From assembly GCA_033060915.1 (NCBI GenBank), contig CM065390.1:21092501-21156500 (forward strand): DNA of 64,000 bases, read 5' to 3'. A program made the translations under genes and the position numbers. This DNA is from Euryodendron excelsum. Taxonomy: Eukaryota > Streptophyta > Magnoliopsida > Ericales > Pentaphylacaceae. Numbering within the stretch: the first letter of the stretch is position 1; every line of letters starts with the position of its first letter. Positions 50,116 to 62,621 of the stretch are shown piece after piece. Under the pieces are notes generated by a model that did no database searches, was not told the origin of the DNA, and saw only the letters and a program-made list of their open reading frames with translations.

Positions 50116-50220
50116 ATCACAAAGAACTTCTCGCTAAATGCTCGGTACCTTATTGATCGAGCGAACTCCTGGACGAAATTTAGAAAACTATTCTTATTTT
50201 ATCTCAAAGAGTTTCAATTC

Positions 50221-50230
50221 TTATATATAC
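50221..50230 (+). promoter_or_regulatory. TATA box of the SIRE 5' LTR
   Basis: TTATATATAC, conserved in the 3' LTR at 63080-63089, followed in both copies by a similar ACTT..GGGTCT..TAGGGTTTA leader. Confidence 0.6.
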
Positions 50231-50695
50231 TTAAAAGGACGGGTCTTTTAGGGTTTACACACTTAAGAAATACATTGAGAGCCTCCAAAAAAAGAAAAAA
50301 AACCCTAGTCTCCTTGGCAACAAAGTCTTGATGGTTCATCAAGGCAAGAATTCACGGCGTGGTGTTCGTCATGGTTCAAGCATGGGAGAGCAGTGAGTTG
50401 TGGGTGTGCAAGCAACTATCAACTTCAACTTAGCTTCGTGGATTTCAAATTTGTACAGTTGCAAGTGTTCATGTGAATTGTTCGATTATTTACAGTGCTT
50501 GGAACTTGAGCTGGACTAAATCCCGTGATTTTTTTCCGGTTTGGATTTCCACGTCAAAAATAGTGTCTGTCGTGTGAATACTTTACTTTACATGCATGCA
50601 ATTTAATTAGAGTTTGATTGATTAACTTAGTTAATTGATATTAATCAAGCATAGCTGTAAGTGATCGTAAATTCAAGTAGTTTAGAAATTTCAAT

Positions 50696-50707
50696 TACTA
50701 TCAAAAC
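50696..50707 (+). other. Degenerate primer binding site
   Basis: ACTATCAAAACA-like sequence two bases after the LTR. It agrees with the initiator-Met site TGGTATCAGAGC at about 8 of 12 positions, the differences being mainly G-to-A. Confidence 0.45.
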
Positions 50708-50750
50708 AAGACACTAAAAAATAGTTTTATTTTCAAAGAGTGAGATCTAC

Positions 50751-52080
50751 ATGGATTTATCGCTGGAAGGAGACTCTACCACTAGACTTCCATTGTTTGA
50801 TGGAACCAACTATGCCTACTAAAAAGTTTGAATGAGAGCTTTTCTTAAATCTATAGATGAGCGAGTTTGGTTGTCAGTTGCGTATGGTTGGAGTTCCCCC
50901 ACTACTACAAGTACATCTTTGTCTACTTTGTATACCCCTACTGTCACAACTACCACTTTTAAGGAAGCAAAAGATTAGGACAAACTTGATTACGAAAATA
51001 GTGGTTGGAACAATAATGGTATCACCTAATGAATTCAGACGTGTGTCAACGTGTGAGACTGCTGAAGAGGCATGCGATATACATGAAGTTACCCATGAGG
51101 GAACTACCTCTGTCAAAATTGCTAAACTCTAACGATTGACAATGAACTTTAAGAATTTGAAAATGGAAAATAATGAGACTTTTGATCAGTTTTATGCAAA
51201 AGTAAATGACATTGTCAACTCAAGTTTTAACCTTAGTGAAAGACTATCCTCTTCAAAAGTTGTATGAAAAATTTTGAAATCTTTATTAGATAGATTCCAA
51301 GCCACAGTTATTGTTATAGAAAAGAGTAGAGATGTTGATTCTATGAAAGTAGAGGAGTTGGTTCTTTACAAACTTTTGAGGTGAATCTACGTCAACCAAA
51401 GAAAAATTATCTTAAAGATCTTGCTTTGAAAACTATTTTGGAATACGGAGATAATGCCTCAGATGAGGATGATTATGAATTAAGACAAGAGGAATTGGCC
51501 TTTATTGTAAATAAATTTAAGAAAATTTTTAAAAACTGAAACAAAGCTCAATTCTCTAGTTTTGATAAGGTCAATCCTCTAACTTTGAGAATAACAAATG
51601 AAAACTTTTTGACAAGAAGAAGTCTACAAAAAAAATCCCGACAAAAGTGGAGGTAAACAGTCTAAAAAACCTCAGTGTTTTGAATGTCATGGGTATGGTC
51701 AGTTTGCACAAAAATGTCAAAATAAACTAAAAAGAAAGCCTTAGGGGTTTACTGTAACTTAGGATGATTCTGATCCTGAAGATGATAATAAGCCGAAAAC
51801 TGAACCAGACTCGGGTAACTTTACTGCTTTTACTGCACCTATGCATGATGGAACATCTCTAACTGTGCATGAAACTGAAAGTCTAGTTAAGTCAGATGAG
51901 ACTGTTAAGGCTGATGAAATTGAATCTAATAATGATGAGAAGGGTGATCTTCAACGGGTCTATGATCAGTTGTACTCACAATATTTCAAATTGACCAAAG
52001 TTCATGGAAAACTTGGTCTCAAGTTAAAAAAAGGTTTTAGGAGTTGAGATATTGGAAAAGGAGGCTGTTGAAGCTCAAGC
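50751..52080 (+). pseudogene. SIRE gag (broken)
   Basis: Starts MDLSLEGDSTTRLPLFDGTNYAY, followed by stops. Then RVSTCETAEEACDIHEVTHEG, FDQFYAKVNDIVNSSFNLSE and VEELVGSLQTFE, all characteristic of SIRE gag. The zinc knuckle CFECHGYGQFAQKC has Gln in place of the His ligand. A further acidic region follows (to 52047). Multiple stops and frame changes. Confidence 0.82.
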
Positions 52081-52773
52081 TCTTATAAGTTAATTGAAAC
52101 TCATCGAGTCATTTTATCTGATAAGCTTATTGCTCTTGAGAAAGAACATCATTCACGTGTAGAAACTAAAAAGGCACTTGAAGATAAAGTTACAAAACTT
52201 GAAACTTCTAGTGCTAAAGCTAATGATGTCTTCAAGAAGTTGAATGCATGATCGAATAAGATTGATGAAATTTGGAATGTTTAGAGGCGTACTACCAACA
52301 TGACTGGAATTGGATATTCTAATCCAGAGTCATCTTCAAAGCAAAAATCCAAAGTTAGTAAGCCTCAAACATCATCATCTAAAGGTAATAATAGGTATGT
52401 TCCTTCTTCAAATAGATATGATGCATCCTATAAACCTTATCACTCTTACACCACTCAATATGTCCCCTAATGTCATTATTATGGTATTAGAGGACACAAA
52501 AGACCTTTCTGTCATAAGTTGCATGGTCTACCTTGGGATTATGTTCAAACCCAATCTAGAAGACAAGTTAGACCACAACAAAATAATGGATGCATGCATA
52601 ATAGGTTTGACGTGTTTGGGTGGACTTTTAACCATCATACAGGGTATAGAAAACCACAACAGTAGAGGCGTGAAAGAAGAAAGAAAGCTGTTAATAGAAA
52701 TGCCAAAGCTTTAACTAGATCAATACCTAAGTCCACTAGAAAAATTGAAAAACCAAAGACTAGGGCTATTTGG

Positions 52774-52911
52774 GTGAGGACTTCAGACCTTAAGTGCAAT
52801 GATGTCCATATTGCATTGAAAGCTCATAATTTTCATATGTGGTATCTAGATAATGGATACTCTAAACAAATGAGTGGTGATAAATCTTTTTTTACTAATA
52901 TCGAGGATTAT
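52774..52911 (+). pseudogene. SIRE protease, N-terminal part
   Basis: MWYLDNGYSKQMSGDKSFF, where active copies have a DSG-type active site; here the Ser position is Asn. The frame is cut at 52911 by the solo LTR and resumes at 56966. Confidence 0.75.
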
Positions 52912-53902
52912 TGTAAGCACCGCATTTTTGCTCACTCGATAATCTCCGGTCTGACCGAACACACATTCAAACCCAAAACTGACCTTCCAAACTCCAATTC
53001 AATCAATCAGTTGCTTTTCAGGCCCGTCGGGCTCACTTGAAGCTAAATGACCAAAATACTCCTAAGGCATTATTCCATTTCAATTTAATTTGGCATGATC
53101 TTTGAGAAGGTACCTAAGTCCTTAGAGAGATAAGTCCACCCCTTCTGAGATTTTCTCAAACAATCCGGCATACTCAAAATGCCATTTAAATCAACTCCGG
53201 GCCAGTTTCGGTAATTCTTGGTCAAGACGACCATTTTACCCCTAGGTGCCTCGATCACCCTCGTCAACCACACCGGCTTTGGGTGTCAAACCGGTAGATG
53301 GGGCACTCCCACAAGTGCCCCCAACCTCCAAATCCTTTCCCAGTCAATCTCGGACCTATTCCGGTGTTTTCTAGTCAAATGACCTTTTTGCCCCTAGTGG
53401 GCTGGTCATCCTTTTCAATCATTCTGGCTCTGAGTATCTAACCGATAATCCTCTGAAACACTCTTAATAGTGTTTTTGACCCTCTGATGCTATCCCGGTT
53501 CGTTCTAGGTCCATTCTAGTATTTTTCGGTCAAATGATCGTTTTGTTCTTGGTGGACCGGTCATCTTTTTTAACTATTCCAGCTCTATGTATCAAACCGA
53601 AAACTCTCAAGGTGCTTCTGGGTGCCTTCATCTCTTTTTTTAGCTAGGCCCCACAGCTTGGTAGCCTTCCAACTCAAATTGGAGCCACTCACAGTGGAAC
53701 CATGCCAAAAATTGGTTGGGAGCCACTAGGAGTGGCGCCCAGATCTTTTCCTTGAAGCCGAAGCCGAATAAAGTCTTTAGAATCATTGCCATAACAAGGT
53801 GGCACCATTCCTAGTGGCGTTTGGCCAAATATTGGCTTAGTGCCACTACTAGTGGCGCCTAGCTAAAAAATGGCTAGTGACGCAACTTCCTTAATTTTTG
53901 CC

Positions 53903-53910
53903 TATAAATA
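53903..53910 (+). promoter_or_regulatory. TATA box of the nested solo LTR
   Basis: TATAAATA in the context TTTTTGCCTATAAATACAGG, a textbook plant TATA box about 1 kb into the LTR. Confidence 0.65.
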
Positions 53911-54949
53911 CAGGCCATCCTATGAGTACTCCAGGTCTGAAAAATTACAAAGAAATGCTGCCTCTCTTAAGACAGCCCCCGAAATCTTCTAAAAATCCTA
54001 GTTTCTCTCTAAGGTTCTAGCCTCTTTAGCCCCATACACTCAAACCCTAACTTATACTTTTCAAACCCTAGCCTCCTTCACCCATTGAAAATCAAGTCTA
54101 GGCCTTGGAAGCGATTGAAGACCTCTTGAAGTTCAAGCATGATCTCCCATTGTAGCTCAGAGAAAATTAAAGACAAAGGTAGGGTTTCTTTAAATTTATA
54201 CTCTCCCCTTCTTTCTCTTTTCTCTCTCCTAGTCCATTTAGGTTATTCTCTCTTTTAATCCCTATCTGCTACTCCCTCTTCTTACATGCATAAAACAAGA
54301 GGACCTTTGGTCTATGCCTTGGGAAAGTTTTGGGGAGACCACCGTATTGAGGGTCTTCTTTTAGCCTAAACAATCATGATATGGTCTTGAGGCCCCTTGC
54401 AATGTGATGAAACCTTCAACCTTGTATGTTCATGCCCCTATTGCATTATAATTGTCATGTTCATGCATTCTTTTTATTTTCAGGCTCACAAGCCTAGGGT
54501 GATTTTAGCATTTCCATGGTTAGGGTTTCTTTAGGAAAGTGACACATTCAAAGTGACCACCAAGGTCCACATTAGGGTTTCAAGCCCTAACTTGTTTTCA
54601 AAATCATTACCCTAAAGTGATTCAAGCTTTTCCATGGTTAGGATTACTTTAAGAAAGTGACATATTTAAAGAAGCCTTCAAAAGCCACATTAGGGTTTTA
54701 AGCCTTAAAACCTCTCTTTCAAACTTCAGTTTTCAAGCCCCTCAAAATTCTATGTTCAAATAATTTTTTAAAAATTGGTCCAAGAGTTGTTGTTTTCTTG
54801 AAACCCTAGAAGTCCATGTTTAAGGAAGTCTAGTTTTGCCCTCTAACCTTCATTCTTGCATCCTTGCATTCAAAATGGTCTTCAAATCATATTTTCAAAA
54901 ATTGCATAATTTACTTGAGTTGTCTCTCAAAAGTCACACATAAAATCAT

Positions 54950-55440
54950 AATATTTTCAACTCAAATCTTTCCTTTATTAAAATCAAATCTTTCCTCCTT
55001 CGATTCAAATTTTTTCATTTTTTGAAACAAATCCAATCTTCTATTTTTGAAAACAAAATCAAATTTGTTCCATTTTGGAAACAAAATCAAATACTTCTTT
55101 TTTTAACTCAAAATCAAATCTTTTCATTTTGATAACCAAATCAAATATTTTTCTTTTGGAAACAAAATCGAATCTCTCTATTTTTAGAAATAAAATCCAA
55201 TCCTTTATTTTTGGAAACAAAATTGCAACTTTTCTAAAATAAAACTTTCATTTTTCAAAACTTTCCTTTTGCGAAACTTTTCAAAAATGGAACTTTCATT
55301 TTTCAAAACTTTTCAAAAATAAAACTTTCCTTTTTCCATCTTTTCAAAAATAAAACTTTCTTTTTTTAACTAAAAATCATATCTTTCCATATTGCGTCAA
55401 ATCAAATCTTTTTACTTCAAGGATTTCTTTCAAAACCTTA
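54950..55440 (+). repeat. Degenerate AAATCAAATCTTTC-type array inside the solo LTR
   Basis: A long run of loosely repeated phrases (AACAAAATCAAATC, CTTTCATTTTTCAAAACTTT) that reads as low-complexity Lys/Phe/Ser codons. It explains the Phe/Lys/Asn-rich frames that follow (to 56455). Confidence 0.6.
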
Positions 55441-56965
55441 GGTTACTTGCATCCTAAGTCACTTCCAATCGTAGAAGGTCTAACCAAGGTTACTTGCATC
55501 CCAAGTCACTTCCTTTCGCGAAACCATAGTTTTGCCCAACCAAGGTTAGGTGGCTTCAAGATTCTAACTCTAGGACCCTTTTTCAAACCCTAACTCAAAC
55601 CCAAAAATGATTTCTTCAAAAATGTTTTCAAAAGCTCTCTAAAGCTTGTCTCAATCCAAACTGCCTAGACACTAACCACTTTTCAAAAAATTATTTTGAA
55701 AATAATTTTAAAAACTCACGATTCTAGAGTGATCTTAACCTTTTCTTGGTTAAGGTTTCCTAAGGAAAGTGATACATTAAATAGAACCTATAAAGTTCAC
55801 ATTAGGGTTTCAAACCCTGAACGTTTTTCAAAACCTTTTTTCAGAAACTATTTTCAAACATTACATTCTTAAAATGGTCCTAAACTTCCTATGGTCAGGG
55901 TTGCTCAAGGCAAAGTGAGATATTCAAACCCTAAGGGAAGTTTTTAGCCCCTTTTCGTAATCTTAAAGGAGTTTAGCTCTCAATTAACTAATCTCCCAAA
56001 GAGCAATGAAACATCAACATACATTTTGTAAGGTACATAAAAATAATTTTCAAAATCCTTTTCAAGATAAGTTTATAAGAGCTTTTACAAGTCAAAATCC
56101 AGCTTTCAAATCCTATTTCAAAAGCACTTTAAAAAACACTCTAAAATCCAAGTTTAATCAAAACTCTCTCAAGTTCTCTTTTTCAAACAAGTCCCCATTG
56201 AGTCTTCAAAACTTTTCAAAGGCCCCAATGTGCCTATTTTCAATCAGGCCTTGAGTTCGAACGACGACTGACTTGATTCTTATCAAAACAAGATATGTAG
56301 GTAACCTCCATAGATGCGGTCATAACCCATTTTCCAAATCAAATACCCCTTTTCAAAATCTAACCCCAATTATTTTTCAAATTCTTTTCAACCTGCATCA
56401 TGCATCATTCATCCTAAAAGTGATGACAAAATTCTTTTTTCAAAACTTTTTTTAAAGCAGACATAGATGGACATTTAGGAACCAGATATTCAAGTGAGTG
56501 AATATAGGGTGTTAGGACATGTAGGTACCACAAGGGTGGGGTAGGGTGATAGTCTTCAGTCATCTTTTTTACACGTAACCAACCTCCGTATCTAGAATCA
56601 CTATTTCAAAGACGAAAATCAGAGTCACATTTTCAAAAGGGCTTAAACATTCTCCAAAGATTGCCAACCAACCTATTTTCTAAAAGCCCTTTGTTGAGAA
56701 AGTTTTCCAAAAGCTTTTCAAAAATCCTAAATTTAGTTTTTGGACTTTACTTAGTTTCGGGTGGTCTGCCACACCTTTAATCATATTAGGTGGCGACTCC
56801 AAACCTTTTTTTTTAAAAGCCCTCAATCAAATACATTTCAAGTTCAAATCCCATCATGCTTGTCCTTCTTAAGAGTATAAGTTCTAGCATGACAGAGCAT
56901 CGTGCTTCTCTGCCCCCGGGTCACGGAGACCCGACGAAGCTGGAAAACCTGGGCGCGACAGTTAT

Positions 56966-59937
56966 GACGGAGGGTTTATGACTTTTGGTGATGGTAACAT
57001 TTCAAAGGTTGTTAGAAAAGGAAGTATAATGGCTCTTGGTATACCAAAGTTGAATGATGTCTTATTTGTCAATGGCTTAAAAGCAAATCTTATTAGCATT
57101 AGTCAACTTTGTGATGCCAAGCATGATGTTCACTTTTCTAAAGATAAATACCTAATTATGAACATGAACGATGAATGTGTGATGACTGGTGCTTGTACAT
57201 TAGATAACTGTTATGGTATTATGTCTGATAGTGGAGTTATGTGTAACTCTGCAAAGTTTGATGGAACTGATTTATGACATAAGAGATTAGGTCACATAAA
57301 TTTCAAAGACCTATCTAGGTTATCTAGTTCTAAATTGATACAAGGGTTCCTAAGCTTGGAAAGCCCTCAAGTAGTGTGTGTGGTCCATATCAACTTGGTA
57401 ACAAATTAAGATTGCACACATATGTCCACATCTTACCACTTAAACTTGTGCACATAAATTTGATGGGCCTTATAAGAACAAAAAGCATAAGAGGTAAGAA
57501 GTACATTTTTGTTGCAGTTGATGATTTCTCTAGATTCACTTAAGTTGATTTTATTAAAGAGAAATCTGATACTTTCACAATTTTCAGGAACTCGTGTGTG
57601 AGATTGCAAAAAGAGAAAGCAATCAAAATTGACTGCATCATAAGAATTTCATCAAATCATGGCAAAGAGTTTGAAAACTCAAAATTTACGAAATTCTGTG
57701 ATAAGCAAGGCATTCGGTATGCATTCTCTACACCAAAGACTCCATAACAGAATGACGTGGTGGAAAGAAAGAATCGAGTGATACAAGAGATTGCTAGAGT
57801 TATGCTTCAAGCAAAATGTCTACCCTCTAAATTTTAGGCCAAAGTCGTAAACACTACGTGTTATACTATTAACCATGTGTATATGAGACCTAGCACAAAA
57901 CATAGCGCCTATGAGCTTTGGAATGGTAAGAAACCCAATGTAAAATATTTTCTAGTGTTTAGGAGCAAATGCTACATCCTTAGCGATAGAGAGCATCTTG
58001 GTAAGTTTGACTCCCAAAGCGATGAAGGGATAATTCTTAGGAATCCCTAAATAGTAGAGCATTTAGAGTTTAAAACATCTACTATTATAGAATCGATTAA
58101 TGTGGTTGTTGATGATACAGGTCTTGATTGTTTCTAAGGATTTGAATAATGATGATGAGATTGCTTATAATAAAATAACTGAACAAATTACGAGTTTGGA
58201 TGAGAAGGATAAGCAACAACCTGAAGAAGAGATATTAAATCTTGAAGAACCAAAGGAAGCATTGGAATCTTCATCTAGAGTAAAGCTTCATCATCCCATT
58301 ACTCAAGTTGTTAGGGATGTCACTTATGGAACGAAAACAAGAAGGCATGTAAAGATGAGATAAACTTCTTATGCTATATTTCTAATCTTGAGCCTAAGAA
58401 TGTGAAGGAAACTTTAACTAATGAATGTTGGTTAAGTGTCATGCAAGAGGAACTTTAACAATTTATGTGTAATAATGCATGGACTCTTGTACCTAGACCT
58501 AGATATTATAATGTGATAGGAACCAAATGGATTTATAAAAATAAAACTGATGAACATGATACTGTTATTAGGAATAAGGCTAGGCTTATGGCCCAAGGGT
58601 ATACTCAAATTGAGGGTATTAACTTTGATGAACTTTTGCTCCGATAACTAGGCTTGAATCAATTAGAATCTTATTTGCTATTGCTTGTTACTTGAAATTT
58701 AAGCTTTATCAGATGGATGTGAATAGTGCTATTCTTAATGGCATTCTTCAAGAAGAAGCCTTTGTGGAACATTCCAAGGGGTTTGAGGATCCACACTACC
58801 CTAATCATGTTTACAAATTTAAAAAAGGCTTTATATGGGTTGAAACAAGCTCATAGAACTTGGTATAAGAGACTTATCACCTTTCTCTTAGAGTTCGATT
58901 TTACTAGGGGAGGGTCTAACAAAACTCTTTTCATCAAAAAGGACTCTAAACACATTTTGATTGCACAGATTTGTGTTGATGATATTGTGTTTGGCTCCAT
59001 TTTTGACACTCTTGCCCATGAATTTTTTGATTATATGAAGACTGAATTTGAAATGAATATGATGGGTGAGCTCACATATTTCTTAGGTCTCAAGTTAAAC
59101 AGACAGATAGTGGGATCTTTATCTCAAAATCTAAGTATGCTAAAGACCTTGTGAAGATATTTGGTCCTGAGTTTGCTAAACATGCTAGAACTACTGAGTA
59201 CTAATATGAAACTGAGCAGAGATGCTTCAGGTATTGATGTTAATCAAACTAAGTTTAGAAGCATGATAGGTAGCTTATTGTACCTTATTGCTAGTTGACC
59301 CGATATTGCTTTTAGTGTTAGTATTTGTGCTAGGTATCAAGTGTGTCCCAAAGAGTCACACTTGCTTGTTGTGAAACGTGTTACCAAATATGTTAGTGGG
59401 ACTGTGAATTTTGGGATTTGGTTTTCGTTTGATACAAATGCTACCTTGGTTGAATTTTCTAATACAGATTAGAATAGGATGTGTAGATGATAGAAAAAGC
59501 ACCTCTAGTAGATGCTTTTATGTTGGCAACAACTTTGTTGCTTGGTTTAGTAAGAAACAGAATTCTATCTCTCTGTCCACTGTTGAAACTAAGTATGTAG
59601 CTGTTGGTAGTGACTGTACTCAGTTAATTTGGATGAATTAGATGCTCAGTGATTATGGTCTAGATCAGAATATGATGGTTTGCATTGTGATAATTTGTGT
59701 GCTATAAGCATCTCCAAGAATCCTGTTCAACATTCTAGAACCAAGCATATCGACATTAGGCATCCTTTCATTCATGAGCTCATTGAAGATAACATAATCT
59801 CTTTAAAGTATGTTCATACTGAAAATCAACTTATGAATATCTTTACCAGGCCTCTAAATTCCCTTAGGTTTGACTTCCTTAGGAAATCTCTTGAGGTTTG
59901 TCTCTTTGTATTTTCTTTGTTTTATAAAATGTTTTAA
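56966..59937 (+). pseudogene. SIRE protease end, integrase, reverse transcriptase and RNase H (broken)
   Basis: GGFMTFGDGN and LKANLISISQLCD finish the protease/pre-integrase region. Integrase is heavily damaged (HKRLGHINFKDLSRL recognisable). Reverse transcriptase retains NVIGTKWIYKNK, LKKALYGLKQAHRTWYKRL and a catalytic block reading CVDDIVFGS, with Cys where Tyr is usual. RNase H retains DDRKSTSSRCFYVG, ISLSTVETKYVA and HSRTKHIDIRHPFI to a stop near 59935. Stops and frameshifts occur throughout, for example near 58645 and 59155. Confidence 0.82.
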
Positions 59938-61094
59938 AAAAAGCCCAAAAAGATTTTTGATTATCTTTGATATTCTTTAACTTATGGAGCTGTTTATATA
60001 TCTTATACTTAAATGTTGATTGTGATCTCTAAATGTCTTAATTGGCTTTGAGTTTACATTTTGATTTAGCTTGTTGACTAATAGCTTTAATGACAATCTT
60101 CATGCTTATGGGTATTACAATATGTGTATTGGTGCTGAGTCTTGTTTGCTTTTACTGAAACTGGGATCATTCTAGGTGTTACACTTTGACTTTGGTCTTG
60201 GATTCTAATATGCTAGACTGACCTATGGTTAGATATGCACAATACTAATAGTATTTCTCTCATTCTCTTGCATATTCACCTTGTGCCATGTTTCATGTTA
60301 GAAAGGGCTACCTTTGATTATATGTGAAAGCTACTACTGAGGTATATCAAAATACACATCTTCTGGATAAATCAGTGTAGAGGGCTACTATCTTTAAAAG
60401 TATGAAAGCCACCACATGTCAAGAGTCTTTTGATTCATTCTCCACATTTGAAAAAAAAATTGGTGATGCTATTGAGAGGGAGTAAGTGCTAGGCATCTTC
60501 TTACTTTTCAATTGGATTCTAACTGGTCTGCTTTCTTATTGTCTGTTGAGTTTCATGATTCTAAGAGAGAGTAGACCGAGAGATCCCTCTATGCACCTTA
60601 ACTCATATGAGCATTTTGGCACTTCAAACAACACACTGATATTCCCATCTACATGAGGTTGTGTCATTTTCATGACAATTTGTTTTCAAAGCTGATTTTA
60701 CTTAGATGCTTCGTTGTCTCTTAAATTTTAGATATCTTTCAATATTTCTGTGTGTGATTGTCAATTATTTTCCTATCTTATTGAATATCTATGATAATTT
60801 ATGATCTTATTATTTCTTTTGATTTGTAGTTTTTTTTTTTTAAAAATTGATCTCGCTAGGCTCTTATTAGCTGCTCGCCCCAACGAGAAGCTAACTAGGT
60901 TTTAAAAGACAGCGCAAGTCGCAATCTGTTTATGATTTGGCTTTCTAGGTGATTTTCCTTGGATTCTGCTTCGATTAATCCGGTCTAAGGTTGACTTTCT
61001 CTCCTCTCTGATCCATTTCAGGTAATTTCATCTTGAATTCTAGTTTTCCTAACCTAGGGTTCTTGAAATTGGGGGTTTTCTATTTTCTTCATAT
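59938..61094 (+). other. SIRE spacer between pol and the third ORF
   Basis: About 1.16 kb with no conserved frame. It contains one further CTCGC-loop-hairpin relative (60874-60887) outside the LTRs and a poly-T run near 60830-60840. Confidence 0.55.
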
Positions 61095-62158
61095 ATGAGT
61101 GTATTTCTTATCCCTATGGCTTCCAAATCTCATGGGAAATGTCCTAGGGTTGAGGAAGTTGAGAGATTTCACACCACCCACTATGAAACACAATCCAACA
61201 AATATTTCAAAACTTGCCTTGTGTTGATTAAAAGGGATGTGACCCTCACTGATTTTCCTGATACTTTTTTGACCATTACTATCATTAATAGGAAGTGAGA
61301 TTCCATTCTTAAGGTGGATGGTGAGGTGGTTGTTGAAATGGTTAGGGAATTTTATACTCACATTCACAAGTGGGACCCTGATAATCTCACTTTTGTCACT
61401 TTTGTTCAGGGTCAACTCTTTACTTTCTCTGTGAATGATATCTGTGAGTTTTATAATCTTCTCAGGTCCCCACATCCGGATTTCCCTCCTTTTGATTGGA
61501 CTTCTTTTACTCCTATTGATAGGGTGGTTCCCCTTCTCACTAATAATTAGGAAATTTGGCAAAAAAAAAAACATTCCCTATAACTCCTTTCCTATTCCAT
61601 ATGGTATGTTGCAGCTCATCATCTCAGATAACATCGACCCCACATCACACAATTTTGATTGTGATTCTCAAAGGTGTATTTTGGATGTATGCTATTGGCA
61701 CAGGTCTTTCCATTGACCTTCCTAAGTTTATGATAGAAACCATGAATCGTGCTTCCAAAACTAAGTTAAAACGAGCAGGTCTTCCCTATCCCTTCTTCAT
61801 AACTTGATTCTTAGAGCGTAAGAGTATTCCTTGTCTTCCTTCTGACCACATTGAGTATATTATAGGTCCTTTGAACCTTACACTTAACCTGAGTACTTCT
61901 ATAAGTGGCACCAAGAGTAAGTTCAAGAAGTGCGCTAATTCTAGTCGAGTTAGTGCATCGGCTCAATCTGAAGAAGAGGCTTTGCATGTTGGCATTAGGG
62001 TCTCTATGGACTATCTTAAGTAAGTTGAAGGCAATCTTGATTCTCCGCATACCAAAGTTGATCTGTTAAATGGACGTGTTGATTCACAAGATCGAGTGTT
62101 GAATGAGATGTATTTTGAGATGTCAATGCTTGCTTCTATTAACTCTCGCTTTACTTAA
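61095..62158 (+). pseudogene. SIRE third ORF, plant transposon-protein-like (broken)
   Basis: Starts at ATG 61095 (MSVFLIPMASKSHGKCPRVEE). The block VEMVREFYTHIHKWDPDN..FVQGQLFTFSVNDICEFYNL has the E(F)YANL..VRG..v.F....IN.... pattern I associate with the putative plant transposon protein domain (PF20167). A polar, possibly coiled region follows (SRVSASAQSEEEALHVG.., VDLLNGRVDSQDRVL). In-frame stops at 61296 and 61548, a frameshift at the A-run 61561-61571, and a stop near 62021. SIRE-type elements often carry an extra ORF here, called env-like; I see no signal peptide or clear membrane segment. Confidence 0.6.
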
Positions 62159-62431
62159 TCCTTTGTTGGTGTTATGTGCTAGACACTATTGGTTGGATTT
62201 GTTTTGGGGCTTTTAGTACTGTTTTGATTTTGCAACTTTGCTCATGGTTATGTTTTTGGTACTTTGTTGTCATGTTTTGGATGGTTTGGTACTTTGGTTT
62301 CTAGGTTTTAATATTTTGATGCTTCTCTCTAATGGGCTAACTTTGTTTCATATGGATATAGCTTGCTTTGATTCTTAATGCTTACTTGTTTAATCTCTAT
62401 ATTTTTGTGTTTTCCTTTGTCCTCTTGTGAC

Positions 62432-62445
62432 AAAAAAGGGGAGAA
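62432..62445 (+). other. Upstream polypurine tract
   Basis: AAAAAAGGGGAGAAA, about 180 bp before the LTR. A repeated purine tract of this kind upstream of the true one is typical of SIRE/Maximus elements. Confidence 0.6.
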
Positions 62446-62610
62446 ATTATATTGATGCCATTTTTGCATTTAATGACGATGCTTTGGATGTATAGATTTC
62501 AAATATTTTTGATAGGTCATTGAGAACTTGATTGCCATTGGTTTGAGTTCTATTTGAATTTTTGAGGTGTAATTGTTTAAATGGGTTGGATTTTTACCAC
62601 AGATTGGCCA

Positions 62611-62621
62611 AAGGGGGAGAT
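62611..62621 (+). other. Polypurine tract
   Basis: AAGGGGGAGAT directly abuts the 3' LTR start, the expected plus-strand primer. Confidence 0.75.

Larger units (their letters stand above)
49775..50693 (+). repeat. SIRE 5' LTR (919 bp)
   Basis: Starts TGTAATATTTAGATTG and ends AGAAATTTCA. U3 carries an array of CTCGC..GCGAG hairpins. A TATA box lies at 50221-50230. Matches 62622-63566. Confidence 0.85.
52912..56960 (+). mobile_element. Solo LTR inserted in the SIRE protease region (4049 bp)
   Basis: It begins TGTAAGCACCGC and ends CTGGGCGCGACA. The flanks are ATTAT (52907-52911) and GTTAT (56961-56965), a 5-bp duplication with one change. Removing it plus one flank copy rejoins the protease frame without a shift. 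The terminal GGTGGCGACTCC..GGGCGCGACA style and the length suggest a Ty3/gypsy element of the Tat/Ogre type with long LTRs, which is inference. It has no internal coding sequence. A TATA box is at 53903-53910. Confidence 0.75.

Noticed and set aside
54950..56455. Lys/Phe/Asn-rich frames inside the nested solo LTR
   Set aside because: They derive from a degenerate simple repeat and have no homologue-like features.
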